Below, piece by piece: positions 27,001-29,842 of a stretch of DNA of 64,000 nt. The notes under the pieces were generated by a model. The model was not told the origin of the DNA. It did not search any database and saw only the letters and a program-made list of their open reading frames with translations. The stretch lies in the NCBI RefSeq assembly GCF_013267355.1, contig NZ_CP053985.1:4464001-4528000 (forward strand), written 5' to 3'. The position numbers were made by a program, and so were the translations under genes. How positions within the stretch are numbered: position 1 is the stretch's first letter; each line of letters starts with the position of its first letter. The stretch is from Achromobacter pestifer. GTDB lineage: Bacteria > Pseudomonadota > Gammaproteobacteria > Burkholderiales > Burkholderiaceae_B.

Positions 27001-29842
27001 TGTGCTGCCACGCCCGGCATCCGGCCAGGCCTACGTGTCCCTGAGCAGCGCCATGGTGGCATCGGCGCTGTATGGATCGGTGTCGCAGGGCGCCGGCCTG
27101 TCTTCGTCGGATGCGCTGGCGGCGGCCATGCAGAGCCTGCAGGGCCGCGGCGTGCTGTTGTCGACCGACGGCGGACAGACCTGGCACCAGAGCGTGGTGC
27201 TGGCGTTCGACGCGAATGGCGCAGGCGCGCACGCCTGGGGCGCTGCGCAGCAGGTGTTGATCAAGGTCGAGGGCGGAGCCGGCGTCGGCCTGCCGCCGCT
27301 GAGCCTGGCCGGCCAGGACCTGCATCTGTCGGCGTCGCTCTTTACTACCTTGCCGGGGATGCAGGACGTGGCGCTGCCGCCGATCCTGGTGCGCGTGGCG
27401 GATCCGGCCTATGCCGGTGCGGCCAACGAGCCGGGCAAGGTCCGCAGTCCGCGCGCCACCGACCAGGCGGTCATCGCGGTGGATCCGGCCACGGGCGTCA
27501 GCTATGCCAACTATGGCGATCAGCCGCACGACGTATCGGGCATCCAGGGCAGCCTCTTGGTTGAAGGCGGCACCCTGGACCGTCCGGGCTACGACGGTGC
27601 GCTGCACGCGGGCGTGGGTTTGCCGGGCGAGTCGGACGGCGCGCTGGCCGCGCGCGATCAGGGGGCGGTTTCGACCGCGCCCGTCAATGACCGCATCCGG
27701 ATCTTCGACGACGGCACCACGGCCGGCAAGGCCGGCATGCAGGACCAGGTGGACAACCTGAGCGGCCTGGGCCGGCTGTACGACAACGCGCAGGCGGCCG
27801 ATTTCGGCCGCATCACCGGACTGGGCATGACGCCGGGCCAGGGCGGCGCGGGCGGCACGGTGTCGCTGTCCGGCCAGGCTGGCACTCACGTGTACGACCG
27901 CGGCGTCATCTTCCATGGCGTGCAGTCGGTCAACACCATGCTGGGCCAGGGCGATGACACCTACACGGTGCGCCACGCCACGGTCGGGACGGTGACGCTG
28001 GTGCAGGGCGGCGGCGGCAACAACCTGCTGGCGGCCGAAGGCGGCACGGTGGGCGGCGCCGACCGTCCTGTGCTGCTGTTCGGTTCGACCAGCCAGGACG
28101 ACGCCTACTACACCGCGCAGCCCGGCCAGCGCCAGGCGGGCCAGGCGTTGAGCTTCGGCGCGGCCGGCAACAACGTGCTGGACGCGCGCACGACCACGCA
28201 GGGCGTCATCCTGTACGGCGCCGCGGGCAATGACCGCATTCTTGGCGGCCAGGGCAACGACCTGATCGCGGGCGGCGGCGGCAGCAACGTCATCGATGCG
28301 GGCCAGGGCAACAATATCGTGTTCGGCAATGCCGGCATGAATATCGACCTGGGCGCGCCGATGGACATGGGCGCGGCGGCGCGAGCGGATCTGCAATCGC
28401 TGGCGGCGCTGACCCTGGCGCTGACGCCGGAGCAAGCCGCGGGCCTGGCCGTGGGCGGTGCGGCGGACAGGCTGGCCGCCGGTGGCAACACGATTACGGC
28501 GGGCGACGGCAACAACATCGTGTTTGCCAACTTCGGCCGCATCGTGACGGTGGATCCGGTGAATTACCTGCGCGACCGCGGCGACTTCATCGACGCGGCG
28601 GCGCCGGGCGTCGGTGCGCGCTATCTGGCGGGCGCTGGGTTGCGGATGCTGGAGACGATCAATCTGCCGGCGGGCGGGTTGAACACCATCACGGTGGGCG
28701 CGGGCCGCAATGCCTTGTTTGGCGGCATGGGCGAGGATGTCATCCGCGCGGCGGGCGCAGGCGGCTTCAACCTGATCGCCGGCGATGGCGCCCGGGCGCT
28801 GTACACCGCCGGTGGCCGCATCGCTCTGTTCGAATCCTTGTACCCGTCGGCGGGCGGCGCGGACAGTCTGTACAACAATGGCGAGGGCGTGATGCTGGGC
28901 GGGATGGGAGCCGACCAGCTGGAAAGCGGCGCCGGCAACAACGTCATGCTGGGCGATAACGGCCGCGTGGCCTTCGTCAACGACCGCGTCAGCCTGATCG
29001 AAACCACCGATATCGCTTTTGGCGGCGACGACATTCTGTTGGCGGGGCCGGGCGGCAACTACCTGCTGGGCGGCCTGGGCGCGGACAAGTTCCGCGGCGA
29101 CTTCTCCAAGGATGTGATGGTGGGCGACTTCGCGGCGATCTACATCGACCCGGCGAGCGGTCGCATCATCAACCTGATCCGCTTCGGCCAGGGCGGCAAT
29201 ACGCCTGACCTGATCACGCGGGCCATGGAGAACCTGTACTCCTGGAGCGGCAACTTCGGCGACTGGCCGCTGCCCGCGTCCGGCGCGCTTGCCGGCAGGG
29301 GGGCCACGGACGGCCACCCGAGCGCGGATGGGCATGCCTTGGCCGTCCGCGTCAGCCTGGGCCCGGCGCGACCCGACATCGTGATCGATCGCCACGACGG
29401 CGGGCTTTCCGACTATGCTTCGTCGGCCGCGCCGCATCAGGTGTCGATGCGCACGGATCAGACGGTGCAGGATGGCGGCCAAGGCCATGCCGGCGGCGCG
29501 CAGGCTGCATCGGCGGTTCCGGCGCCGCAGTCCGAACCGGCGGCCGACTCCGTGCCACTGGATGCCGCGCCGGCGGCTGAGGGCGCGGCGCAAGCCGTGC
29601 AGCCGGACGCCAGGGCGCACGCCCAGGTTCCGGTGTCCGACGCTTCCGCGGCCGAGCGGGCGGCGATGGCGGCCGGGGTGGGCTTGCTGGGCTTGAGCGG
29701 GGCTTTGGGCGCGGCGGGCAAGGGCACGGTCGTGTTCAATTCGAAGACCAATACGTGGGAACCCAAGGCGGCCCGCAAGCGCGGATTGAGCGTGCGGCGC
29801 CAGGAACCCGAGCTGACGGAGGTTGGAAGCGAGGATGAATGA
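2..29842 (+). CDS. Giant repetitive surface/exported protein (5' end outside window)
   Basis: The frame is open from the first bases of the window to TGA at 29840-29842, giving 9,946 visible residues; the true start lies upstream (the GTG at 47 is only an in-frame valine). I found no cysteine in the visible translation, typical of secreted repeat adhesins. Layout by base position: beta-rich N-part (to ~3700); Gly/Ala linker (~3715-3960); about 40 units of an Ala/Val/Gly-rich repeat with a VxVN-like core (~1850-12600), interrupted by a YYVI-module insert (~5570-7300); long, mostly non-repeated beta-rich part (~12600-23260) with a short coiled-coil-like stretch (~14330-14470); a 44-residue tandem array (23267-25906); RTX-like glycine/aspartate repeats (~28220-29130); Ala/Pro/Gln-rich linker; and a hydrophobic segment plus basic cluster before an acidic tail. 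The composition resembles giant RTX/FHA-like or LEPR-XLL-type surface proteins, but the diagnostic N-terminus is not visible. Role in adhesion, biofilm or surface layer is inferred. The gene is followed directly by export-type genes. Confidence 0.93.
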   Translation, partial: QIGYSQAAIAAGFSGVFSLAPGMQTALNADGTVSNSTVSLSDAAYKLGLIAQGQVQSSSDGAGILTGAALAIGHQTQFVLAGSNSAIRSGGGDNTFVVNYGQPALNTGVGNSIATQAGARNSLLVSTSVGAVLSNGNVHYVDGGSNASLVTFAGALFSDATVIATNTSGATTLDASAWTPAVTLATRGGYDTLKGNTNNVSFVVTQPADTAGGSVTVTLASNSGSGNSLQVMALGGSAALSNLISTTGTIAGVTLGANTDKLDYVLDIGSGTLDQALTVGGRNVIIRGQSYSVLQNITLDAGYALRLEGEKITVGASSGANIVLAAGAVELAAQRYRPWRSAVAQIYKLDAAITINNATLWAKDTGGSGVSLTSKIDSKDYDLDPLIKNGANQGGVLGTLASGVNSAFDALLKFLDGAGAMAAWAGIEYNSSIKVGTQARLVSNGDVTITSTTSATVKLSPLVAKIAGIAVGVLQNKSTIDVQGTVIASRAITIKSDLTNEMEIGLLPGHVGAVPAVIGVGVAVIISESTVHIGTGARLETGLLHTANPDTGTVSGVGGDVTIQALTSHKSTISITAAGAMAESDDTKPVTGADGKIDPSKETGKYKAGYAKVGVAVGFAYNRLTTEAYMDGTVVTRNAGKVTVEARAQDAGSAIAVKTILGGRAATGSDFLTAAQTEAKNAAIAKTVSPVVGGAVSGLGTGVQYVKSFFGALVSESRGGKFGDKIKQIKQEKDFADRAEYDSDIQKEIDNPSTEFQIGAALGMSMNNITTTSRIGNGVTAATVSTAGGDVTVNAQTQYNTRLTIMSGVDDQAIADKQAFLNKKNNLTTNQPERAAGPDGSDFGAAAAVVIGIDDVATRATVNPLATITTQGGDVAVTASTLNQIDPKKLWLVNLYAPFDGINTKWNDADGTKAKAEVAGKAAASFLNNLQATLTSTGGISSSFSSWASATAKSKKLALSGAFTVLVQDTKTQAQVAGKINTTLSGGTAGDVTVQAENSSQRLNLVGNIILPSISLGGAKSLQQAAPRGPSESRFSYGKDRVKGFLTPKFQGFDYGSSSKEGSAIGVSVYVNAAKHETRAVVSDTAEINSGKLTVDADNELISVTLGASGGQAKTLALNGVVLVNSTSATTLAQVGRGARIAAAGAADIQATDATWVGTVAGAAAGSQAVGVGMSVSINDVNRWTQALIGDTLRVADGAPTGLPVGSFSAASLTIRAENKGFVGNLAVAGSRVSSPVAGAGGGAGAGAGGTGGAGGTGTSIDDIKLPKGQGDPAPAPSTNLGDKLEGLSGQATQLTQDAGAAPGSPAPGGGAASQQSKTGVAISGAVAVNMVNDFAQGYVNAAGMTITIGGDAKIEALNGTHGLALSGSAALAQSDTAKSNVAVAGAYSMNMLGGEARAQVLAVGELVVAADLALAARRTGVAVTIAAGMAGAKGQKGVAVAGSAAVGLADYANIALLGNAAKVSARDVTLEARDLSVLATVAGAVASSDGKAGVGAAVAVNVSTSKVEAGIHQVTELLYTGRVDVSAESTQVAVGFAGALGAARDGTGVGGSVSVNVMSNRVESYLVNSKVVYNGAASGSHDVTVRAQDKTTLVAVTGAAGVGKKAGVGIAVSYNEIGNAVMAGIQGSTVDTGGHGAVKVSAKDTSSLGGGAVGVGVGMGEAKFAGAGSVQVNRVGSAVAAYVLPSRDINGAVTARSRIDASSLTVEATENNTLVAVTGGVAVTAGGSVAVGASVSVNEFSSRTSALVEHADVDVTGKVDVSAHSSPLLVSVGAAGALSKKFALAGAVNVNMMRAATEARIGDSTVKAGSRAGFTGDAVRVNASDASALYAITVAGAIATQGAAVGLAVAVNIMGGNTAFDRNLLAFDNTTLADSGAAVTTVGVADNGGAAANPKVAASILRSDVHAVQGNVNVFAGLVDPMAAGGNAQLNGGGQLPVGDGDIRVDQGGSTLTFTGQAAAVINGTKDDSGNAGMPAPAGATGGEFSGWQTGDGVYLSSGAGNITLANGTALRNDRVYYVIRREAPNGQAIIQLADTQEDALRGKALQFGSVANLSAIGFAHVRMQEATSVNLQPFHGVDAGVTVNAATHTLTLVQPFAGVQEGSAIVYSGSVGGNGQIEDVLANRILAQGKDVLKVGVTYYVFNLSADQRSFQLRDGQGNLVDFSGAAVGGALQRFSVNNPAGAALNPDGSLTLPKAHGLATGDKVVVNLAANGVLTGLSNDHVYVVEVVNSTTLRFKDVNGAPVALGAQGYVSEFNAGTKRYEYFLADANGVKQLDAQNKPISVNPDAMIAFTQVALVRQTSQTSTSTGSDGTQNTSITQGTPTDATLSASAAQSQVIGENSFSFASDAGLATGDVVIYRSQGANIAGLVDGQRYYVINASQGGAFRYQLASSLENARDGIAMKLGAATGAGGISLQKAVDRITSGGLISLDIGSLTQGHALSNSMLSITVAGAGGKSLGGAGAVGVNISRSEVSAIIDNTGAAAGQKVRAEAGAVSVSAQDASRIVTATGALGISLTQGASAAIGASVSVADMRNDVRAAIAQASVEAQAVQVRAEERASIYNVSVGLAGGAGVAVSGSLAVNTIKNTVHAQIRDSSVTATSGDIRIAARDVASIAALAGNVAVSVGGRVAAGMAFAVNQIFDTVYAGALRSSLSATGDIVALATFAKPDDLSPGLNAQISAMAVSGAVAAGGSGANVGFGGSAVLNWIANSIKAEIGETAAGQDITAGGDIVVQASDESTINSLAGAVALGLGSQGASVAVGASLSYNYLGGAPAGNAREHSISAQIRDTQGAVRGAHVQVASLFKGQIHNVTVAGSVAVGTAAVSVGGAVSVNRLNSKNEAGIRNARLVEALSAGGAPGVAVQARDDGYVLAVAGGLGVAVSPGSGAGIAAGVSATHNAVNNQTRAYIDGSSAGNGNLNTAIGSAHGIAVDAINESRIVSVSIGVAAAVAVGQGFAGAGAGAGSGNTIGGSVEATLKNVVPLNNGYIAGDVRVNAENTGSIVTVAGALAVAVSAGGMGAGASVGVSVAISEISTTVRALVENAVIWTNGAGQGVTVLASDRATITAIAVGGAVSVQAGSAGVAIAVGTSVAVNKVFNTVHANIRGGNIQTAGAGLSVRASQQADILSVVLGASVAVSVGDSANAAIGGGGALARNVISASVQAGISDAFISTEGSGGAKGALDVQALGLSQINAVVLGMSASVSVSHYAAASASVGVAMAENVIGYEVNSAGQVVALGAGRPANEIAASIDRSTVTAGAVTVNAGNVKFKADGSVDRQQGIDAVVVAGAVAVSVAYAPPIVDGASLAVSGAGAGARAVNKIKTAITARITDQNQTHAWNAASVSVMATDQSRIDSTIAAVAISVAVSLGATASLSVAVSLAQNEIANDTLAKVDGVNFTGAPVIAVKADSKADIHTVAVAVSIAAGVSLGGISLAGGGADARNVIGSSAVAIMENSRVSGDGANALTIDADMSGTIKATVVVASVAFTVAGGSLAIGASLAENEITQAAGARASLVNTRVFHLGAINVTADTVQTLEAVVVAGAVGIAYQGAALAAAGSSAYNTSRAVTRAEVNGLTQVDPNVRGAASLSIRASNQSTLKATAAGASLAGTSQGLALSVGVALASNKALGAVEAALSNSVLSAGAGAQMTRAAITAVDTTTLEAKAIGASLAFAMQGGSLSVGASVARNVVAMSVQSSVTGSTLNVSDAVMVSAKETATLDGVSVAASVAAGFAGVAVSGAGAESTQTVANDVGGYISGSAVTAGTGVSVKADNSSSIKAVTGAVSVSATGAGLAASIGVSIARNTFGVHAGDGVNRANRALAYIENSAISVNRGNVDVLATSSETLTSVNFAGSVAVAGFGGSAAGSGVQVSNRFATATSAYVAGSQAIAGIAGGAGSVNVRAQDSSTILKSAAYGVAVAASLPVPGNFGLNLALAVTLVDSVAANEVSAYIETANGKNVGAQDAVSVVAVEKTDFRGLDAVTASVAVGGGIAAAGAGVRVTNTTRNNVSARITGAGKVGALGKVEIKADTQVRAEIDLTQVSVAVGMVGAAIGVGIAENIARDVTTAAVDAATVSAPLVDMNALVSVDFAQTQTAGVAATTGLAVNVNKALVDIATTTLAEARNGATLQGLSVTMPGLGETPGMVNINAQGTYYGRAYSKAITGGVIGVGVMSAETRLGGSLKASVDNATLQGAIIGVTAKGTTERNGEAGLLAEARSLEVGGVTVSIDSATLTTTLDTRVQIGNNARIDGTLLSITADQVQSVDVKMDAGTIALVAGRQGKVDVDLGGKAAIDIGGGAHVIGNKLDIRSNNTVRGTSTLSGYSVRVAGADISKHTVTIKPESSITVSGARQANSTIDTAGMTVVQARGNFDTPGMLDLVATNDIIYTQRNKITGVAGVSVTLSTNKLSTDGALAQVKVNGAFLRNAFGDVVMAANTRGVTTTISDLLVVSVSSFSKSDSNNNLTVRNAIQIDNASIEGDNILALAGNGKATDPLSTGYLLANDNVSFTLVGIAQVPAVDSGAKARQINTVLIDGVAANGSLLKAQRNVRLETNPSTLDQARVNGSVQVIGLNLNPTVKLADGVVDTTSSRVATGAATRIIAGVNNAANLFVIPAELLEQLGYTSATLPAAGAPLRFDSNSPAVRAILEKLLGAGKTSLDGAPGTVNIDVRYELTAFSASDIKVNVTAGMIIEHNGSYYRYNSPNSRDLDLAAEDYVNNSYWMRLSNPTQAQKEDALTSGFGAFAAGNVGRLYFVLKTVDIAQPTLRYASQQNVISEQIRTLTRMQAEHASNPQAVARYQANIAALQQQLQSIQMGVKLQNGQIRYLDSFSTFFIDMPDMYASGGSVYVNATDTGGVYRSGIDARANTQINIVNDSPMLMNVRDAVVLDGTIIRPGSDGQLKVFKTGHLYVNDVSVKGASGAETAEVSISQLKNGWAADPFGGALNDPADPTNSVAKMIANAPVDLSLMGAVVNPLGKVSVINALGSINVSGTIQALSLDIVAKGNFSLQSEGWYNSGADPTFLNDKWQNVINALKNNGASTGIDDTMQNVLLKWGYTKLDPFSKYLNDNSAARDSRIFALGAISISALTLNIDGKIQSGVTDAYIKIDSSFRGDQDKALQDGNGYAINGVSFSADGSLNRYGAITGRFDYATQTIILDPIRLAGGSISLTGQIVSVGNGNLVVANGYASVHIDNQTTYALVTHDIDVSTYRRGRIEIIDTSRGQKDLYELQGLNNVVHTVWNKFVQVTPDPADPLALSWIWVYENGAGQRSAAGLQNSAGTLQDGRTLTLSYKPQTGQMMVWVMGWTSGETTTTVYTTKRFNLFGDWDPLGWLTDNDTTKSGPVTVYETPRPVLVSTVLAYDGINSVPDALKQQLQASGKLNEALLPSTIEGSGTQSLVEDANGDIVGPDGKHYRLESSGGTALDTSAFSVAYRKFNTGVIVRNDGPHTSGGGWLRTKTTTLTQVVEKKQQELFTFYVPASQEITLSFLGSSNSDNAIYIRSNGNVTLAGNLIVGNGKTVHIEAVSASKPTSITMQGEVGIMAREANGQMPSGASAVVNVDAIALGGAINLNIMGSNGYTRAEARNDIRLNYFSDGGASSWASLKKVASSAGTVYIEALNGIFSHASAGNDTVVSGNRIELNAGYGAIGTASKSLVIHARQGFAAQAGLAGGPAGADKSIYLAQNVLNADLTLVKPVNWSNPQAAVYAELGGVHISLNGGSLLDGELADTRTATEKAYPTVTAKILAELRAQLAQYDSYWSGVRSLQTASVTLGGAGTYLSTQAEGGQYLAISMTAAEYAAVLQAAVDGHRLVRLAYNNSLNGNARTEILGYLGLVAGSGANGVYQFSFTPYDPSNPGAGAVSLASLGYTAGSQGVLYGPSYALAGAAEQSNANLPISFTLPTGALTTQQGSDTLRLQLTADQMTKFAAKADPAIVDYAQRVLAGMRGYTTILVGGQVLAIDQILPTGSWWGSNSFDTVLIRLKSPYVGDLTIADPNGHRELNIVLSNGADTVGAGSYTGTTDTVRPVVPATGASGMPQAGDQDITSAIVNAILQHNLANPNDQIGTGAGSLYANLTATAPNSAWSVIERSVVSNQLLLSGTQLGWSMPGNVSSVQAYNQWMNNAGNGLIGSEITFTIDGVNYTRRIESLSLVQADGSPANGLYNSQNHVSVTFSGAAVETKNYYIRNGLGTVVSTRLPTELVYGLTGLGMGTSSGAASLAVAYTVQRGFGASALKQGVLTSDTPTSYWGWYGSNLLPFHSYTEKSGTGAGYAEYVDMGNSFSWDLTSAGLSDSARTQLANSIKALLQSGQSISLAGLELYMTNQNGALQGHELGVYDNGTLHILTVVDANGNPLTSSSSDSDWLTGRITFSGKVYAQKSQLMDLDVYKNTNVHDPASTGAYTPTLQGKTVNAGIRLVDSGFAQQSLTQFGVATLTLPGTDRLVQGQRVELSFANSTQIAIFYVQSVNGRVVTLSDSVDGAFNGGDPVTLGKILALAGNSPGAVTVRLLDAAASGASVQADNVITLTDMNIVPVTDANGQVTGYRGLQDFDRVYLNDVRLQTGKVSSLQTNVAYYVLVGANNTIQLFASKEQAVLYQQIQALNQTAEGRALAKALFTDAGITGELLRGFAAADVRGMFTVSTHLFQTQAAGSTEGLSAQLQALHEQLRNQGFDPNYLPAALDIAAAKDLVKSTRNQVVYDYVVDKELAQTAEYHNYWRDRLESTVGTAVSGLIAVADGSFKLANMNIVDDGTGQLRALRTGDEIYFRHSVGDVRADTAYYAIVGADGTIRLAASLADAMLYQTGAGQNDGLLALYPNMGQAITLAFDASSLNGAGVEAYTRVYSMRADAPAQTAQEIALYGQTYDAGHFFYFSTATLRNIENNLLYPVSAAINEQVFDLEGSGEGAPPADRFLNVKAGADIVLRTSGQGSIGAELGDYTLQLPSLGGLSEADRANVFDSLPEADKAILSRANAVNLAGVYHTLYRYIGPAGTMPLDRASVDFSDTSLWQRFEPLFSNDASLMLGRTLAANGAVQFLFADRFDLYQNSRDVFIYNSKMLEGATAGQRSQLQANIDAARANGVQVVDIGSGFLDPVWSQISVPYMAQDGASPQALSAGMLVGDMRDPRYLTLKLTRSLAVQAVNGVVSAYSDTTVGLDSPQGSIRLGDIHAKEGITITVSAQGGSVIGTDAGTLESAGQVSLVADKDVVGSTRDANGIYQYDGEKHLQLNLGAGHSLYVEAGGVARVSQLGGQDLNLVLAHTKGTAAGGSSYQADANLLVGQVVSAGSVTLQAGQSILNATAAGQRQYANVVLSDLSAAELAALGYAREVVLIAGKSVGQLGADLSQQGTPLLISISQGDAQAVVRASAAQGVNLYGMHSLRLGGIDVVDANGVRGDARIYALDSILNGTPSGQAAITARNVWLETLSGTIGELGSPLLTDMSGYLVASAQGSISLSQLGVHDLTLSRVESRARDEVHLASQASIVNDKTAHPGVSSSRTGAVVTGGSLYFRAGGSVGGYAQSDTAGAQVNDALIVAAVGPQATINALAGGDVALVQVGAADDAQGVSQALSMNVGRIEANNAWLVARHEAGQATASGDIVLAADSVISAVGVLSLLAGNNLSAAGRGGLLPGALIQAGLRMNLRVDRDDRGMAGYGKAAVADINGRLLAPQVHVYGSQTGDNTIIFGTTAEIGGGVDGNGALTQGVLLDVTGGSGRDRVMLRAQLIDQQETVVRTLDGDDTVVFDTAELRGNALVQTGQGDDAVSLLNTRIAGSLTVQAGEGDNAVLLDATAVGGDTLVVSGAGVDQVILRDSGLAGALTVDVGNGGNVVLLDTATVGGNTVITTGTGVDQITLRDSGLTGALTVGAGDGDNAVLLNTVTVGGNTVITTGSGVDQITLRNSGLAGALTVGAGDGDNIVLLDTVAVGGNTTIKTGAGADQIALLASGLTGMLTVDAGNGDNAVLLDTLTVGGDTLITTGSGVDQITLLASGLVGALTVDAGNGDSIVLLDTATVGGNTVITTGAGVDQIRLRASGLTGALTVDAGDGNNTVLLDTVAVGGNTVITTGSGVDQITLRASGLAGALTVDAGNGGNVVLLDTATVGGNTVITTGAGVDQITLRDSGLTGALTVGAGDGDNAVLLNTVTVGGNTVITTGSGVDQITLLDSGLTGALKVGVGDGDNAVLLNTVTVGGNTLITTGSGADRITLLDSGLSGALTVDAGDGGNAILLNTVTVAGNTLITTGSGADRITLLDSGLVGALTVDAGDGGNAVLLNTVTVGGNTLITTGSGADRITLLDSGLVGALTVDAGDGDNAVLLDTVTVGGNTLITTGSDVDQITLRDSGLTGALTVGAGDGGNTVLLHTVTVGGNTIITTGSGVDQITLRDSGLTGALTMDAGEGDNAILLNTVTVAGNTLITTGSGVDQITLLASGLAGALTVDAGNGNNAVLLHTVTVGGNTVITTGSDVDQITLQNSGLTGALTMDAGGGDNAILLNMVTVAGNTLITTGSGVDQITLLDTGLAGALTVDAGDGGNAVLLDTVTVGGNTVITTGSGADLLTLLESDFLGHLAVDAGAGDDKVWMSRILLARGAAVQGGEGDDYIYLSARALAGGISLRGNDGNDLIVLDQLPSLTSLQGAPGVTDRVDVDAGRGADHIVVNLNAALTSIIVNVHDSDDNGRENLADVNKLTINGTAQDESFLVRANYVARITPQGVGYADAVQRVNYDRSMTGGLRLNAVDGGNRFYIDDTGTHVVIDGGLGSDPAKRNEYQVGQLYALDRQLPQVAAGDQIDTVLTTQGYLSRGNSYGMTLYGAENSSNVFRIYSNAAPLALHGGKRDDEFMVYAFKEAQAQANGERGYVINGPVAIDGGAGLNTYTMLGSEDADAFALTQEGIRGAGLNTSYQNIQRVNLDAREGNDHIYVLSTRSNVITTLIGGSGSDTFDLSGDVAGNTIVTGRRGSRDVFDGAQPVSITAQPGELNADGGNTLSLSVSLDAGVLPRPASGQAYVSLSSAMVASALYGSVSQGAGLSSSDALAAAMQSLQGRGVLLSTDGGQTWHQSVVLAFDANGAGAHAWGAAQQVLIKVEGGAGVGLPPLSLAGQDLHLSASLFTTLPGMQDVALPPILVRVADPAYAGAANEPGKVRSPRATDQAVIAVDPATGVSYANYGDQPHDVSGIQGSLLVEGGTLDRPGYDGALHAGVGLPGESDGALAARDQGAVSTAPVNDRIRIFDDGTTAGKAGMQDQVDNLSGLGRLYDNAQAADFGRITGLGMTPGQGGAGGTVSLSGQAGTHVYDRGVIFHGVQSVNTMLGQGDDTYTVRHATVGTVTLVQGGGGNNLLAAEGGTVGGADRPVLLFGSTSQDDAYYTAQPGQRQAGQALSFGAAGNNVLDARTTTQGVILYGAAGNDRILGGQGNDLIAGGGGSNVIDAGQGNNIVFGNAGMNIDLGAPMDMGAAARADLQSLAALTLALTPEQAAGLAVGGAADRLAAGGNTITAGDGNNIVFANFGRIVTVDPVNYLRDRGDFIDAAAPGVGARYLAGAGLRMLETINLPAGGLNTITVGAGRNALFGGMGEDVIRAAGAGGFNLIAGDGARALYTAGGRIALFESLYPSAGGADSLYNNGEGVMLGGMGADQLESGAGNNVMLGDNGRVAFVNDRVSLIETTDIAFGGDDILLAGPGGNYLLGGLGADKFRGDFSKDVMVGDFAAIYIDPASGRIINLIRFGQGGNTPDLITRAMENLYSWSGNFGDWPLPASGALAGRGATDGHPSADGHALAVRVSLGPARPDIVIDRHDGGLSDYASSAAPHQVSMRTDQTVQDGGQGHAGGAQAASAVPAPQSEPAADSVPLDAAPAAEGAAQAVQPDARAHAQVPVSDASAAERAAMAAGVGLLGLSGALGAAGKGTVVFNSKTNTWEPKAARKRGLSVRRQEPELTEVGSEDE
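1850..12600 (+). repeat. Degenerate Ala/Val/Gly-rich protein repeats (about 40 units)
   Basis: Within the giant gene a unit of very roughly 60-85 residues recurs. It reads as a small-residue hydrophobic stretch (pattern AVAVxxGxAVSVN), then a short polar segment ending in AxI/AxV, a turn, and a strand ending in VxVxAxD/S. Counting the VxVN-like cores by eye gives 38 between 3958 and 12600, with a few more degenerate ones from ~1850. An unrelated insert occupies about 5570-7300. Spacing and sequence vary, so this is an old, diverged protein-level repeat rather than a recent DNA duplication. A stacked beta-solenoid is the likely fold (inference). Confidence 0.75.
5570..7300 (+). repeat. Insert with about four GD...YYVI modules
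   Basis: This part of the giant protein breaks the Ala/Val/Gly repeat. It contains about four related units of the form LxxGDxVxYxxxxxxxIxxL...YYVI...fxLA. Examples are GLATGDVVIYRSQG followed by DGQRYYVINASQG (~7050-7160), ATGDKVVVNLAANG with DHVYVVEVVNS (~6600-6700), and VYYVIRREAPNG (~6050). Related AYYVLVGANN and AYYAIVGADG segments recur near 19740 and 20360. They look like small beta domains reused through the chain; no function can be assigned. Confidence 0.6.
23267..25906 (+). repeat. In-register 132-bp / 44-residue tandem array (18 good copies, 20 with degenerate flanks)
   Basis: Copies begin every 132 bases from 23399 to 25643 (18 copies) with no insertion or deletion. A degenerate copy at 23267 and another at 25775 keep the same register. 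Each unit is two 22-residue half-turns, one around TTGSGVDQITL and one around AGDGDNAVLL. Both carry an xGxGxDxxxL pattern related to RTX nonapeptides. The 22-residue period fits one turn of a parallel beta-helix (inference). Some neighbours are nearly identical: copies at 24719 and 24851 differ at only 4 of 132 bases by my alignment. That points to recent duplication or gene conversion. Confidence 0.92.
28220..29130 (+). other. RTX-like calcium-binding repeat region near the C-terminus of the giant protein
   Basis: Successive glycine/aspartate nonapeptide-like motifs are visible: GNDRILGGQGNDLIAGG, SNVIDAGQGNNIVFG, NTITAGDGNNIVF, NALFGGMGEDVI, MLGGMGADQLESGAGNN and YLLGGLGADKFRGD. They match the hemolysin-type calcium-binding pattern GGxGxDxUx. 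In RTX proteins these motifs bind calcium outside the cell and drive folding after export. Here they alternate with non-RTX spacers rather than forming one compact block. Confidence 0.8.
29630..29842 (+). other. C-terminal hydrophobic segment with basic cluster and acidic tail
   Basis: After an Ala/Pro/Gln-rich linker, the giant protein has a hydrophobic, small-residue stretch (AAMAAGVGLLGLSGALGAA), then GKGTVVFN, a basic cluster (KAARKRGLSVRR) and an acidic end (EPELTEVGSEDE). Hydrophobic segment followed by basic cluster is the layout of C-terminal sorting signals, but the acidic tail and lack of a PEP-type motif make this only a suggestion. It could also be recognised by the neighbouring M50 protease. 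Confidence 0.4.

Noticed and set aside
434..29620. Very long open frames on the - strand opposite the giant gene (for example 434-9571, 10691-15052, 15896-22786, 24305-29620)
   Set aside because: They mirror the repetitive, GC-rich coding strand, have Arg/His/Ala/Gly-biased nonsense composition, no ribosome sites and no recognisable domains. The + strand frame is continuous and has clear protein motifs.
29823..29834. TTG start for the GAF/HlyD adaptor
   Set aside because: ATG at 29835 gives the usual stop-start overlap and the TTG adds only four residues.
2..29842. Classical type I secretion substrate or two-partner-secretion exoprotein
   Set aside because: RTX-like repeats are present but no ABC exporter is in the window and the C-terminus is not a typical T1SS signal; no TPS domain or TpsB partner can be seen. 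Upstream genes could change this view.
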